Assembly (NCBI RefSeq): GCF_020523925.1
Contig: NZ_JAJAPW010000001.1
Location: 186,001-250,000, forward strand
DNA from: Neotamlana laminarinivorans
Lineage (GTDB): Bacteria; Bacteroidota; Bacteroidia; Flavobacteriales; Flavobacteriaceae
Length of the DNA stretch: 64,000 nt
Direction: 5' to 3'
Made by a program: the position numbers and the translations under genes. Below are positions 1 through 9,647 of the stretch, piece by piece (within the stretch, counting starts at the first letter, position 1; each line of letters opens with the position of its first letter). The notes beneath the pieces were generated by a model, which saw only the letters and a program-made list of their open reading frames with translations, was not told the DNA's origin and made no database searches.

Positions 1-62
1 TCGTCGCAAGACCAAATGGTTAATAAACAAAAAGAGAAGATATATAAAAAAGGCTTACGCAT
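1..62 (-). CDS. lipoprotein, N-terminal fragment (runs off the left edge)
   Basis: Only the first 20 codons lie in the window. Reading the minus strand from the ATG at 62 gives MRKPFLYIFSFCLLTIWSCD. That is a positively charged start, a hydrophobic core and a Ser-Cys lipobox followed by Asp, the usual form of a Bacteroidota lipoprotein signal peptide (signal peptidase II). A good -7 promoter element on the same strand lies 19 bases upstream of the ATG. The gene is divergent from the cysteine desulfurase. The mature protein is outside the window, so its function is unknown. Alternative readings on the plus strand end early and carry no recognisable motif. Confidence 0.7.
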   Translation of the reverse strand, partial: MRKPFLYIFSFCLLTIWSCD

Positions 63-80
63 TATACTTAAATTTTAAAG

Positions 81-88
81 CAAAAATA
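81..88 (-). promoter_or_regulatory. -7 promoter element for the edge lipoprotein
   Basis: The minus strand reads TATTTTTG, an exact match to the Bacteroidota -7 consensus TAnnTTTG. The expected start of transcription is about 6 bases further on, leaving a short leader before the ATG at 62. I see no clear TTG at the -33 position. Confidence 0.5.
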
Positions 89-182
89 ATAGAATTGTTA
101 TTTATAACGCAGCTTATTGATAATAATTTTATTTGAAGTATTTTTGAGGTTTACTTTTAACAAAAGTTAAACGTTTATTTAG

Positions 183-1325
183 ATGATTAAAAAAGTTTAT
201 TTTGATAATGCAGCAACTACAAAAGTACATGATGAAGTGGTGGATGCCATGGCCGAAGTTTTAAAAAATAATTATGGAAACCCATCGTCTACGCATAGTT
301 TTGGGAGATCATCTAAAGTTTTATTAGAAAAATCTAGAAATACAATAGCAAAGCATTTAAATGCAGAGCCTGGTGAAATTATATTTACTTCTGGCGGAAC
401 AGAATCTAACAATTTAATATTACAAAGCGCTGTTAATAATTTAAATGTAACGCATATTATTACATCTAAAATAGAACATCATGCTGTTTTAAACACGGTT
501 AACATGTTACATGAAAATTATGGTGTAAAAGTAAGTTATGTAAAATTGGATATTAGGGGAGATATTGATTTAACTCATCTGGAAACATTAATGCAAACCG
601 AAGCTAAAACTTTGGTTAGTTTAATGCATATAAACAACGAAATAGGCAATGTTTTAAATTTACAAAAGGTTGCTAATTTGTGTAAAAAAAATGATGTTTT
701 ATTTCATAGCGATGCGGTTCAGTCTGTAGGGCATTATAAACTTAATTTAAAAGAAATCCCCATTGATTTTATTGTTGCTTCTGCGCATAAATTTCACGGT
801 CCAAAAGGTGTAGGTTTTGCTTTTGTTAGAAAAAATTCAAATTTAAAACCTATTATAATAGGTGGCGAGCAAGAACGGGGTTTGCGTGCCGGCACAGAAA
901 ATTTACACAATATTGTAGGTATGGAAACGGCTTTAAAAATGGCTGATAAAAACTTAGAAAGTACTACAAGTTACATAACAGACTTGAAACAATATTTTAT
1001 AGAGCAATTACAAAATAAAATACCAAACGTTGATTTTAACGGCACTAGTAGCAATTTAAATAATAATGCTTACACTATACTAAATGTACAGTTACCTTAT
1101 TTAGCAGAAAAATCGAATATGATTTTGTTTCAACTAGATTTAAAAGGTATAGCTTGCTCAAGGGGAAGTGCATGCCAAAGCGGAAGTGAAAAAAAGTCGC
1201 ATGTTTTAACCGAAATTTTGAATGAAACGGAATTGCAAAAGCCTTCGTTAAGATTTTCATTTAGTAAATACAATACAAAAGCTGAAATAGATTATGTAGT
1301 TGAAGTTTTGAAAGAATTATATTGA
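183..1325 (+). CDS. cysteine desulfurase (NifS/IscS-like)
   Basis: This is a PLP-dependent enzyme that removes sulfur from cysteine as an enzyme-bound persulfide for Fe-S cluster and tRNA thiolation pathways. At 380 residues it is normal for the family. The PLP lysine is in SAHKFHG (about K203), the PLP-stacking histidine in IEHHAV (about H99), the aspartate in HSDAVQ (about D177), and the persulfide cysteine in GSACQSG (about C331). The GTEN motif follows the conserved RAG. No iscU, iscA or suf genes are adjacent, so the acceptor cannot be read from context. A stand-alone NifS-like enzyme supplying tRNA thiolation is common in this group, but that is inference. The ATG at 183 gives the expected N-terminus. 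Confidence 0.93.
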   Translation: MIKKVYFDNAATTKVHDEVVDAMAEVLKNNYGNPSSTHSFGRSSKVLLEKSRNTIAKHLNAEPGEIIFTSGGTESNNLILQSAVNNLNVTHIITSKIEHHAVLNTVNMLHENYGVKVSYVKLDIRGDIDLTHLETLMQTEAKTLVSLMHINNEIGNVLNLQKVANLCKKNDVLFHSDAVQSVGHYKLNLKEIPIDFIVASAHKFHGPKGVGFAFVRKNSNLKPIIIGGEQERGLRAGTENLHNIVGMETALKMADKNLESTTSYITDLKQYFIEQLQNKIPNVDFNGTSSNLNNNAYTILNVQLPYLAEKSNMILFQLDLKGIACSRGSACQSGSEKKSHVLTEILNETELQKPSLRFSFSKYNTKAEIDYVVEVLKELY

Positions 1326-1415
1326 TTTTTGATATGTTAAAAATCTTTCAATATTTTATTGATGTATGAAAAATCGTTAACTTAGTAATGTTGATAAATT
1401 CAATTAAACTAAGTT

Positions 1416-2864
1416 ATGAAGAAACAATTACACTTTTTAATATGCCTATCTGTATTACTTTTACTTTCATTAAAAGTAGATGCACAAGTTGGAATTGGAA
1501 CAACTACACCCGATGTTTCTTCTATTCTAGATATAGAATCTACAACCCAAGGTGTTTTAACACCTAGAATGACTACAGTGCAACGTCTTGCTATAGCAAC
1601 ACCAGCCGAAGGACTTTTAGTGTTTGATACCGATGAAGATGCATTTTATTATTACGATGCAACTGGAACAAATTGGGTTGAATTAGGAAATGCAGTTTTA
1701 AGAGATAATTACAAATTAGTAAAAAACGTTGCCGATTTAGCAGATGAACTTGCTGCTGGTGGAGGTATAGAATATCTACTTAACACAGATACATATTATG
1801 AAATAAATGGAACCATTAATTTAGCTTTTCCTATAAATTTAAATGATGCCTATATTGCTGGCGAAGATACAAATGAAGATGTACTTATAGGTACTGGTGC
1901 TATTTTCTCTGGTGCTGCAGGTGGCTCTATTAGAAATCTTACACTAATAACCCCAGGAGCAGTGTTTAACTTAAATGGTACAGGATCAGAAAACTTAATA
2001 TTTCGAGATTCTTTTGTTGTGAGCTCTGGTAGTGTGGGAGCAATTTCAAATTTTAACCTTGTTTTTATTAGTACTGCTCAATTTTTAGGTAATACCTCTG
2101 GTATAGTTTACACTAATATTAATCAATTACTATTAAATACTTTAGGTTGGAATGGAACTAACGGTGGAATTTACGAAACTTTTGCAGGTAATTTTGATGT
2201 AATTGCAAAACAAGGTGGTTTTAGTGAGGTAGTAGGGGCAACCGCTGCTGTAGATGTAACTGGAATAACTTCTACATCAGGAAGTTTTACTATTCGTACT
2301 GTAGATTTTTATGGTGGAGGCAATTACATTAACGGTAGTTCTCCTTACGCAGGTTATAACTTTACCAGAGATTGGGATGTAGATTGCCCAGGAATTCCGG
2401 TTGAAACTGATGGCGTTGCAACTGGTAATTTTTATTATGATGGAAGTTTAACCACAGGTTTTACCCAATCAATAACCAGTACGGGAACAAGTTATGAAGT
2501 GGAACCATTAGTGCCTTCTTTTACGGCAAATAGTTTATTCAGGTTTACAAGTGCGGGAGGAGATAATAGATTAATTTATGATGGTGTTAAGGAAAGAGAA
2601 TTTAACATTAATACATCTATGTCGGTTAGGGTTTCTGGAGCAAACGGTAATTTTTACGCTTTCTATTTAGTAAAAAACGGGACAGCTTTAATTGAATCTA
2701 ACTCAATAATTGAGATTAATAGTAGTTCTCAAATTCAAAGTATATCTCTTAATGCAAATGTGAGTTTAGCTAATGGAGATTATATTGAAGTTCATGTTCA
2801 ACGCTTAACGGGTAGTGGTACAGATACGTTAGCCGTATTCTCTGAAAATTTAAGTATTAATTAG
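1416..2864 (+). CDS. secreted protein with VGIGTTTP N-terminal motif, function unknown
   Basis: The protein has 482 residues and a clear Sec signal peptide (residues 1-23, cut after VDAQ). The mature protein opens with VGIGTTTPD, then SSILDIEST and LTPRMT. This stereotyped opening occurs on many exported Flavobacteriaceae proteins and resembles the head of phage-tail-fibre-like or adhesin-like proteins. The remainder is rich in Gly, Asn, Thr and Ser with regular beta-strand spacing, which suggests a beta-helix or repeated beta-sandwich. I see no catalytic motif and no obvious type IX sorting tail. The last ~150 residues may form a separate beta-sandwich. It lies alone between the desulfurase and a convergent receptor gene. 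A surface or extracellular structural role is inference only. Confidence 0.75.
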   Translation: MKKQLHFLICLSVLLLLSLKVDAQVGIGTTTPDVSSILDIESTTQGVLTPRMTTVQRLAIATPAEGLLVFDTDEDAFYYYDATGTNWVELGNAVLRDNYKLVKNVADLADELAAGGGIEYLLNTDTYYEINGTINLAFPINLNDAYIAGEDTNEDVLIGTGAIFSGAAGGSIRNLTLITPGAVFNLNGTGSENLIFRDSFVVSSGSVGAISNFNLVFISTAQFLGNTSGIVYTNINQLLLNTLGWNGTNGGIYETFAGNFDVIAKQGGFSEVVGATAAVDVTGITSTSGSFTIRTVDFYGGGNYINGSSPYAGYNFTRDWDVDCPGIPVETDGVATGNFYYDGSLTTGFTQSITSTGTSYEVEPLVPSFTANSLFRFTSAGGDNRLIYDGVKEREFNINTSMSVRVSGANGNFYAFYLVKNGTALIESNSIIEINSSSQIQSISLNANVSLANGDYIEVHVQRLTGSGTDTLAVFSENLSIN

Positions 2865-2870
2865 TGGAAA

Positions 2871-5333
2871 TTAAAAGCGCATTCGAGTTCTTAAATTAAA
2901 AACACGAGGTGTTAAATAATTCGGGATAGCATATTGTGTTTTAGTATAAACATCTCTTACCCAAGTATTGGTTATAGAGTTTTGAACATCGAACATATTA
3001 AAAATTTCAAAACCAAAAGATAATTCTTTAAAGGGCTTTTTCCATCCTTTATTAAATTGCTTTTGGTTATCTACTAAAACATACTGTAGCCCTAAATCTG
3101 CACGTTTATAATCAGGTAAGCGGTTTTGGTAAATATAAGGATCGGCATAACTTGGTGATCCGCCTGGTAAACCAGTATTGTACACTAAGTTTAAATACAC
3201 TTTTAAGTTTGGCATATTCGGTATATAATCCTGAAACAAGGCAGCAAATTTTAAACGTTGGTCTGTTGGTCTGGCAATATAACCACGATTATCTAAGTTT
3301 TCTTCTGTTTTTAAATAACCAAAACTAAACCACGATTCTGTACCCGGAACAAACTCTCCGTTAAGTCGCATATCTAAACCGTAGGCATAGGCTTTAGCAT
3401 TGTTATTTGCTCTATATCTTATTCTAACATTTTCTAGAGTATAGGTATTAACATCGCTTAACCCTTTATAATACATTTCTGTGGTAAGCTTAAAAGGACG
3501 AACCCACATTTTGAAACTATAATCGTTACCTAAAACCAAATGAAACGACTTTTGTGCTTTTACATTAGGTTGAACAACACCAGCTGAGTCTCGTAACTCA
3601 CGATAAAAAGGTGGTTGATAGTATAAACCACCAGCAACTCTAAACAACATATCTTTTTCCCAATCTGGTTTTATAGCAAATTGCGCTCTTGGGCTATAAA
3701 CCGTTTGGGTATTTTTTGTAATACCATCTCCATTTACAGTCCAATTATGCGTTCTAATTCCAGCATTATACCAAACATCGCTGTTTTTTATGGTACTTCT
3801 ATAGCTCCATTGTGCATAAGCTTGAACGCGGTTAATAATTGTGTTGTTAGTTGCTCTTACATTTTGGTAAGGCTCTAAAGGACCTGTAAAAGGTTGGTAA
3901 GGTTGTTCGTTTGTTATATCGGATTTTGGTGGACGAATAGAAAATCCAGCAGAATCAATTACTTCCCATTCTACTAACCGGTCGCGAATGTCTTCATTGG
4001 TGTATTTTAAAGCCCATTCAATTCTGTGCCCTTTTATATTTAAATTTCCTTTGTGTTCAATATTAGTAATTAGTGCATCTAAATCGTTTCTACCATGATT
4101 TAATTGACTACCAACACCTTCAGTAAATTCAACTTCACCTAAATTTTCATCACCTATATCTGTATTAACTTCACCTAAATTGTATTGTGCTAAAATATCG
4201 AAGTACTCTTCTTCTGTAGTATGATATGTTGATGCTGTTAAATGTAAATTTAACTTATCGTTTACAAAATAAGAACCTTTAAAAGCTCCAAAAAGTGTTT
4301 GGTATAGGTCTTTTTCTTGCCCGCTATAATATACAACCAAAGCAATAGGTTCTGTAAATGTTCCAAAATTAGTTTGCCTAGTTTCGGGTTTGTAATTGTA
4401 TTTATTTAAAGAGGCATTTCCTAAAAAACTTAAATGGAATTTGCTAGAAAACTTATAATTAAAAAATCCTTGTGCATCTGCAAAAACAGGATTGTAATTT
4501 GTTTTGGTTTCTTTAGCATTTACAAGTAAACTGTTGTCACGATAACGTAAACCAACAATACTTGAAAATTTAGAATCTTTGCTTATATTTTCTACGGAAA
4601 CACTTGCACCTAAAAGACTTATATCTGCATTCGCTTGAAACTCGTAGGGTGTTTTGTAGGTAATATCTAAAACAGAAGACAGTTTATCGCCGTATTTAGC
4701 TTGAAAGCCACCTGCCGAAAAATCGACATTTTGAACCAAATTTGTGTTTACAAAACTTAATCCTTCTTGTTGCCCTGATCGAATTAAAAAAGGACGATAC
4801 ACTTCAATCCCGTTTACATAGACTAAATTTTCGTCGTAATTACCACCACGAACAGAGTATTGTGTACTTAACTCGTTATTGTTACTAACGCCAGGTAGTG
4901 TTAGTAATAAGTTTTCAACACCAGCATTTGCACCTGGTATTTTTCTAATGGTTTCGGGTTTTAACGTAACTACACCTTCGACTTCTTTATGAGTTGAATT
5001 TGTAACAATGACTGCCGCAATTTGCTCTATAGAAGTGCTCATTACAGGATTAAACTCGGTTTCTTCACCATTTTTTAAGTTAAATGTACTTGTAATTTTT
5101 TTATGAGAAATATGAGTAAAAACTAGAGTTATATTTTTGTTAGACGGAATAGTAAGCAAATAAAACCCATTGGAGTTGGTTTGTGTACCGTAATTTCCGG
5201 TTGTAATATTTACATTTTCAATGGGCGCATTGTTTTCATCTAGAATAATACCTTTTATAGTGGCATTTTGTGCAATAAGTGTTAAGGTACACAGTAAGTA
5301 AAAAACGTAAAATAGAGGAAATTTTGGTTTCAA
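2871..5333 (-). CDS. TonB-dependent outer-membrane receptor
   Basis: This is an 820-residue outer-membrane protein. It has a signal peptide (to about residue 21, ending LIAQ), then a carboxypeptidase-regulatory-like beta-sandwich (about 24-110). The plug domain (about 120-220) includes IPGANAGVENLLLTLPGV and the SVRGGNYDENLVYVNG strand. A beta-barrel follows, ending in an aromatic C-terminal strand (LRTRMRF). Such receptors import ligands using TonB and the proton-motive force. No SusD partner is adjacent, so it is probably not a SusC-type glycan importer. The ligand cannot be read from sequence. It is 13 bases downstream of the M23 peptidase gene on the same strand and probably cotranscribed with it. 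It converges on the VGIGTTTP gene with only 6 bases between the stops. Confidence 0.9.
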   Translation of the reverse strand: MKPKFPLFYVFYLLCTLTLIAQNATIKGIILDENNAPIENVNITTGNYGTQTNSNGFYLLTIPSNKNITLVFTHISHKKITSTFNLKNGEETEFNPVMSTSIEQIAAVIVTNSTHKEVEGVVTLKPETIRKIPGANAGVENLLLTLPGVSNNNELSTQYSVRGGNYDENLVYVNGIEVYRPFLIRSGQQEGLSFVNTNLVQNVDFSAGGFQAKYGDKLSSVLDITYKTPYEFQANADISLLGASVSVENISKDSKFSSIVGLRYRDNSLLVNAKETKTNYNPVFADAQGFFNYKFSSKFHLSFLGNASLNKYNYKPETRQTNFGTFTEPIALVVYYSGQEKDLYQTLFGAFKGSYFVNDKLNLHLTASTYHTTEEEYFDILAQYNLGEVNTDIGDENLGEVEFTEGVGSQLNHGRNDLDALITNIEHKGNLNIKGHRIEWALKYTNEDIRDRLVEWEVIDSAGFSIRPPKSDITNEQPYQPFTGPLEPYQNVRATNNTIINRVQAYAQWSYRSTIKNSDVWYNAGIRTHNWTVNGDGITKNTQTVYSPRAQFAIKPDWEKDMLFRVAGGLYYQPPFYRELRDSAGVVQPNVKAQKSFHLVLGNDYSFKMWVRPFKLTTEMYYKGLSDVNTYTLENVRIRYRANNNAKAYAYGLDMRLNGEFVPGTESWFSFGYLKTEENLDNRGYIARPTDQRLKFAALFQDYIPNMPNLKVYLNLVYNTGLPGGSPSYADPYIYQNRLPDYKRADLGLQYVLVDNQKQFNKGWKKPFKELSFGFEIFNMFDVQNSITNTWVRDVYTKTQYAIPNYLTPRVFNLRTRMRF

Positions 5334-5345
5334 ATGTTTATGAAT

Positions 5346-7034
5346 TTATTTTCGATAAAAAGTAGTTTCAAAAGTAGAACTATTTCCTACATTATCAGTA
5401 ACAATTACTTTTAAATTATTGGTGGTTTCAGTTAGGTTTATATCATTAAAATCGAAAGTAAGTAAATCTTTTTTGTATTCATATTCCATTAAAACCCATT
5501 TACCGTTTATGGTAGCTCGATAACTTTTTATACCTGATTCTTTATCTTCAATAAAAACCTTTAAAAATCTAAAATTGCTAATCCATTGTTTATTTTTAAA
5601 ATTTACAGCTTTAATAGTTGGTGCTATACTATCGGTAGCCAAAACATAAGTGCCTAATAATTTTGTACTTGCGGTTAAGTAATTAGTTTCTCTTTTTGTA
5701 GAGGTGTAACTTTTATAACTTTTATTTTTACCTGTTAAACGCGCAATGTATAATTTTTGTTGGTCGCTATTATTGTATTTCCTAATGTTATATTTAATAG
5801 AAAAACTTTTTTTTGTTGGTAAAATGTTCTCGTGTAAAAACAAGGTATCGTTTTTCACATCAAAATTCATATAAAAATTTTCGTAAAAAGTATTAGGTTT
5901 TATATTAACCAAAATATTATCCTCTTTTAAATTAATAGCTTGGTTTGCTTTAATAAAATAAGGTGTAATTGGTTTTTCGGGTTTATTTATTGTGACGGGT
6001 TTAATACCTTTTATATTAATGGTGACCCAAGCTTCGTTGTTTTTAAAATCGGTTACTCTAATTTTATATAGAGCATAGGTACTATCTTTTATGGAAACAA
6101 AGCCTTCGTTTTCAACGTCTTTGTATAAACTTAATGTATTGTTTCTTATAAATAATTTTTGAATGCGGTCTCGGTTTCTAATATAATGTTCGTAATCTAT
6201 TAATTGATTTAGGTTTTTAGTTTCACTAAATGAAAATTTACTAAAATCAATTTCAAAATTTTTACGACCATTTAAAAAAGTTTGTATGTTGTAAACACCA
6301 TTTGAGTTTGTTGAAAAATCTTGTCTATCAATAGTTTCAATACCAAAACCAATATCTCCAATAGCATTTATGTTTTCAACTACATAATCACCGTTTTTTA
6401 AAGGAATAAGTTTAAGCTCTTGCTTTTGGTTGGTTCCGTTAATTAATGAGTTGTCATTTAAAGGATACGCAAAAATAGATTGTACCAAAGGGTATGAACT
6501 ATCTTTTACATCTATACCAAACAACATGGGGTTTATGGGGTGTTCAGCTTTATTTCTTATTTCAAAATGTAAATGAGGACCTCCCGAACCGCCAGTGTTC
6601 CCGCTATAAGCAATTAATTCACCTTTAGTAACTTTTAATTCTTCAGCTTTCGGAAATAACTCAATTTCGTATGATTCTGCCTTATATTGATGCTTTTTTA
6701 CGTAAGCTTCAATTTCTGGAGCAAATTTTTGTAAATGCGCATAAACCGTAACATAGCCATTAGGGTGTGTAACATACAAGGCTTTACCATAGCCGTAATG
6801 CGATATTTTTATTCGGCTCACAAAACCAGATGCAGAAGCTACAATATTTAAACCTGTTCGACCTTGAGTTTTAATATCTAGTCCAGAATGAAAATGGTTG
6901 GAACGTAATTCGGCAAATGTTCCAGATAGTATAATTGGCACCTCTAGAGGGTTACCAAAATAGTCTTGGGGGTAGTTGTTTTGGGAATTAAATACAAAAG
7001 GAACAACAAAAAAAAGGACACGAATTAATTTCAT
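5346..7034 (-). CDS. M23 family metallopeptidase (LytM-like), secreted
   Basis: This is a peptidoglycan endopeptidase-like protein of 562 residues from the ATG at 7034. I prefer that start because it gives a proper signal peptide (MKLIRVLFFVVPFVFNSQ); an in-frame upstream start would add 14 hydrophilic residues. The M23 domain is at the N-terminus. It has the first zinc motif HSGLD (just after NHF), a core G-Y-G-K-ALYVTHPNGYVTVYAHL, and the second zinc motif HLHFEI, so the site looks intact and active. The remaining ~400 residues are beta-rich with no family I can name. It probably acts in the periplasm on cell-wall cross-links. The TonB receptor gene follows directly. Confidence 0.88.
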   Translation of the reverse strand: MKLIRVLFFVVPFVFNSQNNYPQDYFGNPLEVPIILSGTFAELRSNHFHSGLDIKTQGRTGLNIVASASGFVSRIKISHYGYGKALYVTHPNGYVTVYAHLQKFAPEIEAYVKKHQYKAESYEIELFPKAEELKVTKGELIAYSGNTGGSGGPHLHFEIRNKAEHPINPMLFGIDVKDSSYPLVQSIFAYPLNDNSLINGTNQKQELKLIPLKNGDYVVENINAIGDIGFGIETIDRQDFSTNSNGVYNIQTFLNGRKNFEIDFSKFSFSETKNLNQLIDYEHYIRNRDRIQKLFIRNNTLSLYKDVENEGFVSIKDSTYALYKIRVTDFKNNEAWVTINIKGIKPVTINKPEKPITPYFIKANQAINLKEDNILVNIKPNTFYENFYMNFDVKNDTLFLHENILPTKKSFSIKYNIRKYNNSDQQKLYIARLTGKNKSYKSYTSTKRETNYLTASTKLLGTYVLATDSIAPTIKAVNFKNKQWISNFRFLKVFIEDKESGIKSYRATINGKWVLMEYEYKKDLLTFDFNDINLTETTNNLKVIVTDNVGNSSTFETTFYRK

Positions 7035-7153
7035 AAAACACTTTACTGCTAAGTTAAAACTTTGGGTCGAGAACACAAAGCACGATTAAAAATTAAACAA
7101 TTGCAAAATTATAATTTGTATAACAGTAGTTTTTAAATTTTATTGAAAAACAA

Positions 7154-7184
7154 TTGTAAAATTTGCTTAGGTATGTTAACTTTG
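7154..7184 (+). promoter_or_regulatory. promoter of the zapB-like/zapA/6S/rny cluster
   Basis: A TTG at 7154-7156 is followed after 20 bases by TAACTTTG at 7177-7184. This matches the Bacteroidota -33/-7 pattern (TTG, about 17-20 bases, TAnnTTTG). The predicted start is near 7190, about 18 bases before the ATG at 7209. Confidence 0.6.
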
Positions 7185-7208
7185 TAAGGTAAGTATTGAT
7201 TTTTGTAA

Positions 7209-7499
7209 ATGAGTAATATTGAAGATATTGTAAATTCGTTAGAAAACAAAATAAACAAAGTATTACATCAACTAGAGCTTTTAAAGCAAGAAAATTTTAA
7301 ATTAAGCAATGATTTAGAAGCTTCGAAGCAACAAATTTTAACCCAAAAACAGCAATTAGCAAATTGGGAAGAAAAATATGAAGCTTTAAAAATTACAAAC
7401 GCAATACTTGGTAGTGACGAGAATAAAAGAGAAACTAAGCTTAAAATAAACGCATTAATTCGGGAAATAGACCATTGTATAGGTCAACTTTCAGATTAA
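7209..7499 (+). CDS. small coiled-coil protein next to zapA (ZapB-like by context)
   Basis: The product has 96 residues, almost all one helix with heptad-like leucine and isoleucine spacing (ENKINKVLHQLELLKQEN and onward) and many Gln, Glu and Lys. It has no signal peptide or membrane segment. The gene is 12 bases upstream of zapA and shares its promoter. Short coiled-coil proteins next to zapA are common in this phylum, and a divisome scaffold role like ZapB is a reasonable inference. No motif proves it. Confidence 0.75.
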   Translation: MSNIEDIVNSLENKINKVLHQLELLKQENFKLSNDLEASKQQILTQKQQLANWEEKYEALKITNAILGSDENKRETKLKINALIREIDHCIGQLSD

Positions 7500-7511
7500 T
7501 ATAAAAAATCA

Positions 7512-7805
7512 ATGTCAGCAAAGCTTAAAATAAAACTATCTATAGCAGATAGAGTATACCCTTTAACAATTGACCCTAGTCAAGAAGAAGGATTGCGTAA
7601 ATCGGCCAAAAGCATTGATACTTTAATAAAACAATTTGAGCAAAGTTATTCTGTTCGAGATAAACAAGATGTTTTGGCCATGTGTGCCTTACAATTTGCA
7701 TCTCAAGTAGAACAGAAATCTATTGATAATACGATTGTAAACGAGCATACAGAACAAAAACTAAATGCTTTAAATAAGTTGTTAGAAAATTATTTACAAT
7801 CTTAA
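7512..7805 (+). CDS. zapA: cell division protein ZapA
   Basis: The protein has 97 residues and the ZapA family architecture. The N-terminal beta-strand segment (KIKLSIADRVYPLTID) is followed by the helix containing EEGLRKSAKSIDTLI, then DKQDVLAMCALQFAS and a C-terminal coiled coil. ZapA binds and bundles FtsZ at the division ring. The position just upstream of a 6S-like RNA matches the zapA-ssrS arrangement known in Proteobacteria, which supports both calls. It is cotranscribed with the preceding coiled-coil gene (12-base gap). Confidence 0.88.
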   Translation: MSAKLKIKLSIADRVYPLTIDPSQEEGLRKSAKSIDTLIKQFEQSYSVRDKQDVLAMCALQFASQVEQKSIDNTIVNEHTEQKLNALNKLLENYLQS

Positions 7806-7831
7806 CGTTCTTTAAATAAACAAAAGTTACT

Positions 7832-8009
7832 GCCTGTATTGGTTATTTTTTTTGATAAACTCAACGTTAATTCTTTAAAAAGGGTGAGTTTAAGTTGTAA
7901 AAGCATGCTGCTAGTGCCATTTATGGTATCTCGAGCAGACCCTTGATCAGCTTGTTAGCCCTAAACTTGTTTTTAAGGAGTTTATACAAAACTTTATACC
8001 GATGCAGGC
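7832..8009 (+). ncRNA. ssrS: 6S RNA candidate (Flavobacteria type)
   Basis: This 234-base gap between zapA and rny holds a structured RNA of about 178 nt. Its ends pair: 7832-7843 (GCCTGTATTGGT) with 7998-8009 (ACCGATGCAGGC), 12 consecutive pairs including two G-U wobbles. Seven Ts follow directly, so the closing stem also works as the terminator. Inside, 7857-7863 (AAACTCA) pairs with 7885-7891 (TGAGTTT). A central hairpin is formed around TGCCAT/ATGGTA, flanked by CTGCT/AGCAG. A long closing stem with a partly open middle and a position after zapA are the hallmarks of 6S RNA, which binds housekeeping RNA polymerase as a promoter mimic. Identity rests on fold and synteny. No covariance model was run. 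Confidence 0.7.
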
Positions 8010-8039
8010 TTTTTTTATATAAATTTTCAAAAATAACCG

Positions 8040-9614
8040 ATGGATAACTTAATTATATTTGTAGTAGGTGGTGTAGTGTTAGGCCTAATTATTGGCTTTG
8101 TAATAGCTAAAGTATTAGAAAAAAATAAAGCTTCTCAAATTCTAGCAGAAGCAAAAAAAGCAGCTTCCTTAATAATAAAAGATGCTAAAAATGATGGTGA
8201 GAATATTAAAAAAGATAAAATATTACAAGCCAAAGAAAAATTTATTGAGCTAAAAAGTGAGCATGAAAAAGTTATTTTAGCTAGAGATAAAAAAATGGCT
8301 GAAGCCGAAAAACGAACTAGAGATAAAGAATCACAAGTATCTAGTGAACTGTCTAAAAACAAAAAATTAAGTCAAAGCTTAGAAGATAAGATTAAAGATT
8401 ATAATCATCGCTTAGATGTTTTAGATAAGCGTCAAGAAGAAATAGATAGACTTCACAAAAACCAAGTACAACAACTTGAAGTTATTTCAAGTCTTTCAGC
8501 AGAAGAAGCAAAAGAGCAATTAGTAGAATCTTTAAAAGGAGAAGCTAAAAACGATGCTATGGCATTTATACAAAGCTCACTTGAAGAAGCTAAACTAACT
8601 GCCGAACAAGAAGCCAAGAAAATTATTATTAACACTATACAACGTATTGGAACCGAAGAAGCGGTAGACAATTGTGTATCTGTTTTTAATATAGAATCTG
8701 ATGATGTAAAAGGTAGAATTATTGGACGTGAAGGGCGAAATATTCGAGCTATAGAAGCTGCAACAGGAGTAGAAATTATAGTTGATGATACACCTGAAGC
8801 TATTATTTTATCATGCTTCGATTCTGTACGTCGTGAAGTAGCACGTTTATCGTTACACAGATTAGTAACCGATGGAAGAATTCACCCTGCCAGAATTGAA
8901 GAAGTGGTTAGGAAAACCAGAAAGCAAATTGAACAAGAAATTATAGAAGTAGGAAAACGTACCGTTATAGATTTGGGTATACACAACTTAAACCCGGAGC
9001 TTATAAAGATGGTTGGTAGAATGAAATACCGCTCATCTTACGGGCAAAACTTATTACAACACTCGCGTGAAGTAGCCAAACTTTGTGGTGTTATGGCTGC
9101 AGAATTGGGCATAAACCCTAAACTAGCTAAACGTGCTGGTTTACTTCATGATATTGGTAAAGTGCCAGATGCAGAAGCAGATATGGAAACTCCTCACGCT
9201 ATTTTAGGTATGCAGTGGGCAGAAAAATTTGGTGAAAAACCAGATGTTTGTAATGCAATTGGAGCACACCACGACGAAATTGAAATGAAATCTTTATTAG
9301 CGCCTATAATTCAAGTTTGTGATGCTATTTCTGGTGCGCGCCCTGGAGCAAGACGCCAAGTTTTAGATAGCTATATACAACGTTTAAAAGATTTAGAAGA
9401 TATTGCTTTTGGTTTTAATGGAGTTAAAAAAGCTTATGCTATTCAAGCAGGTAGAGAACTACGTGTTATAGTAGAAAGTGAAAAAGTAGATGACCAAAAA
9501 GCTGCGGATTTATCGTTTAACATATCTCAAAAAGTACAAACAGATATGACATATCCGGGGCAAGTAAAAGTTACTGTTATTAGAGAAACAAGAGCAGTAA
9601 ATATTGCAAAATAG
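8040..9614 (+). CDS. rny: ribonuclease Y
   Basis: This is a membrane-anchored endoribonuclease that starts mRNA decay. At 524 residues it is normal. An N-terminal transmembrane helix (about 4-26) is followed by a long charged coiled coil (about 30-200). The KH RNA-binding domain (about 210-275) has [19 protein letters not shown]. The HD hydrolase domain has LLHDIGK and, further on, GAHHDE, so the metal-binding residues look intact. It follows the 6S RNA candidate with 30 bases between and ends just before a strong bidirectional terminator. The ATG at 8040 is the family start. Confidence 0.96.
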   Translation: MDNLIIFVVGGVVLGLIIGFVIAKVLEKNKASQILAEAKKAASLIIKDAKNDGENIKKDKILQAKEKFIELKSEHEKVILARDKKMAEAEKRTRDKESQVSSELSKNKKLSQSLEDKIKDYNHRLDVLDKRQEEIDRLHKNQVQQLEVISSLSAEEAKEQLVESLKGEAKNDAMAFIQSSLEEAKLTAEQEAKKIIINTIQRIGTEEAVDNCVSVFNIESDDVKGRIIGREGRNIRAIEAATGVEIIVDDTPEAIILSCFDSVRREVARLSLHRLVTDGRIHPARIEEVVRKTRKQIEQEIIEVGKRTVIDLGIHNLNPELIKMVGRMKYRSSYGQNLLQHSREVAKLCGVMAAELGINPKLAKRAGLLHDIGKVPDAEADMETPHAILGMQWAEKFGEKPDVCNAIGAHHDEIEMKSLLAPIIQVCDAISGARPGARRQVLDSYIQRLKDLEDIAFGFNGVKKAYAIQAGRELRVIVESEKVDDQKAADLSFNISQKVQTDMTYPGQVKVTVIRETRAVNIAK

Positions 9615-9647
9615 AAATAGATAATTTTCTTTTTTCATATATACATA

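Noticed and set aside
1-136. Plus-strand tail of an upstream gene at the left edge
   Set aside because: Plus-strand frames there show no motif, whereas the minus strand gives a textbook lipoprotein signal peptide with a promoter.
5346-7076. Longer M23 protein starting at 7076
   Set aside because: The extra 14 residues precede a perfect signal peptide that starts at the ATG at 7034.
7806-8039. tmRNA between zapA and rny
   Set aside because: No tRNA-like acceptor with CCA end and no tag reading frame; the closing stem and T-run fit 6S RNA better.
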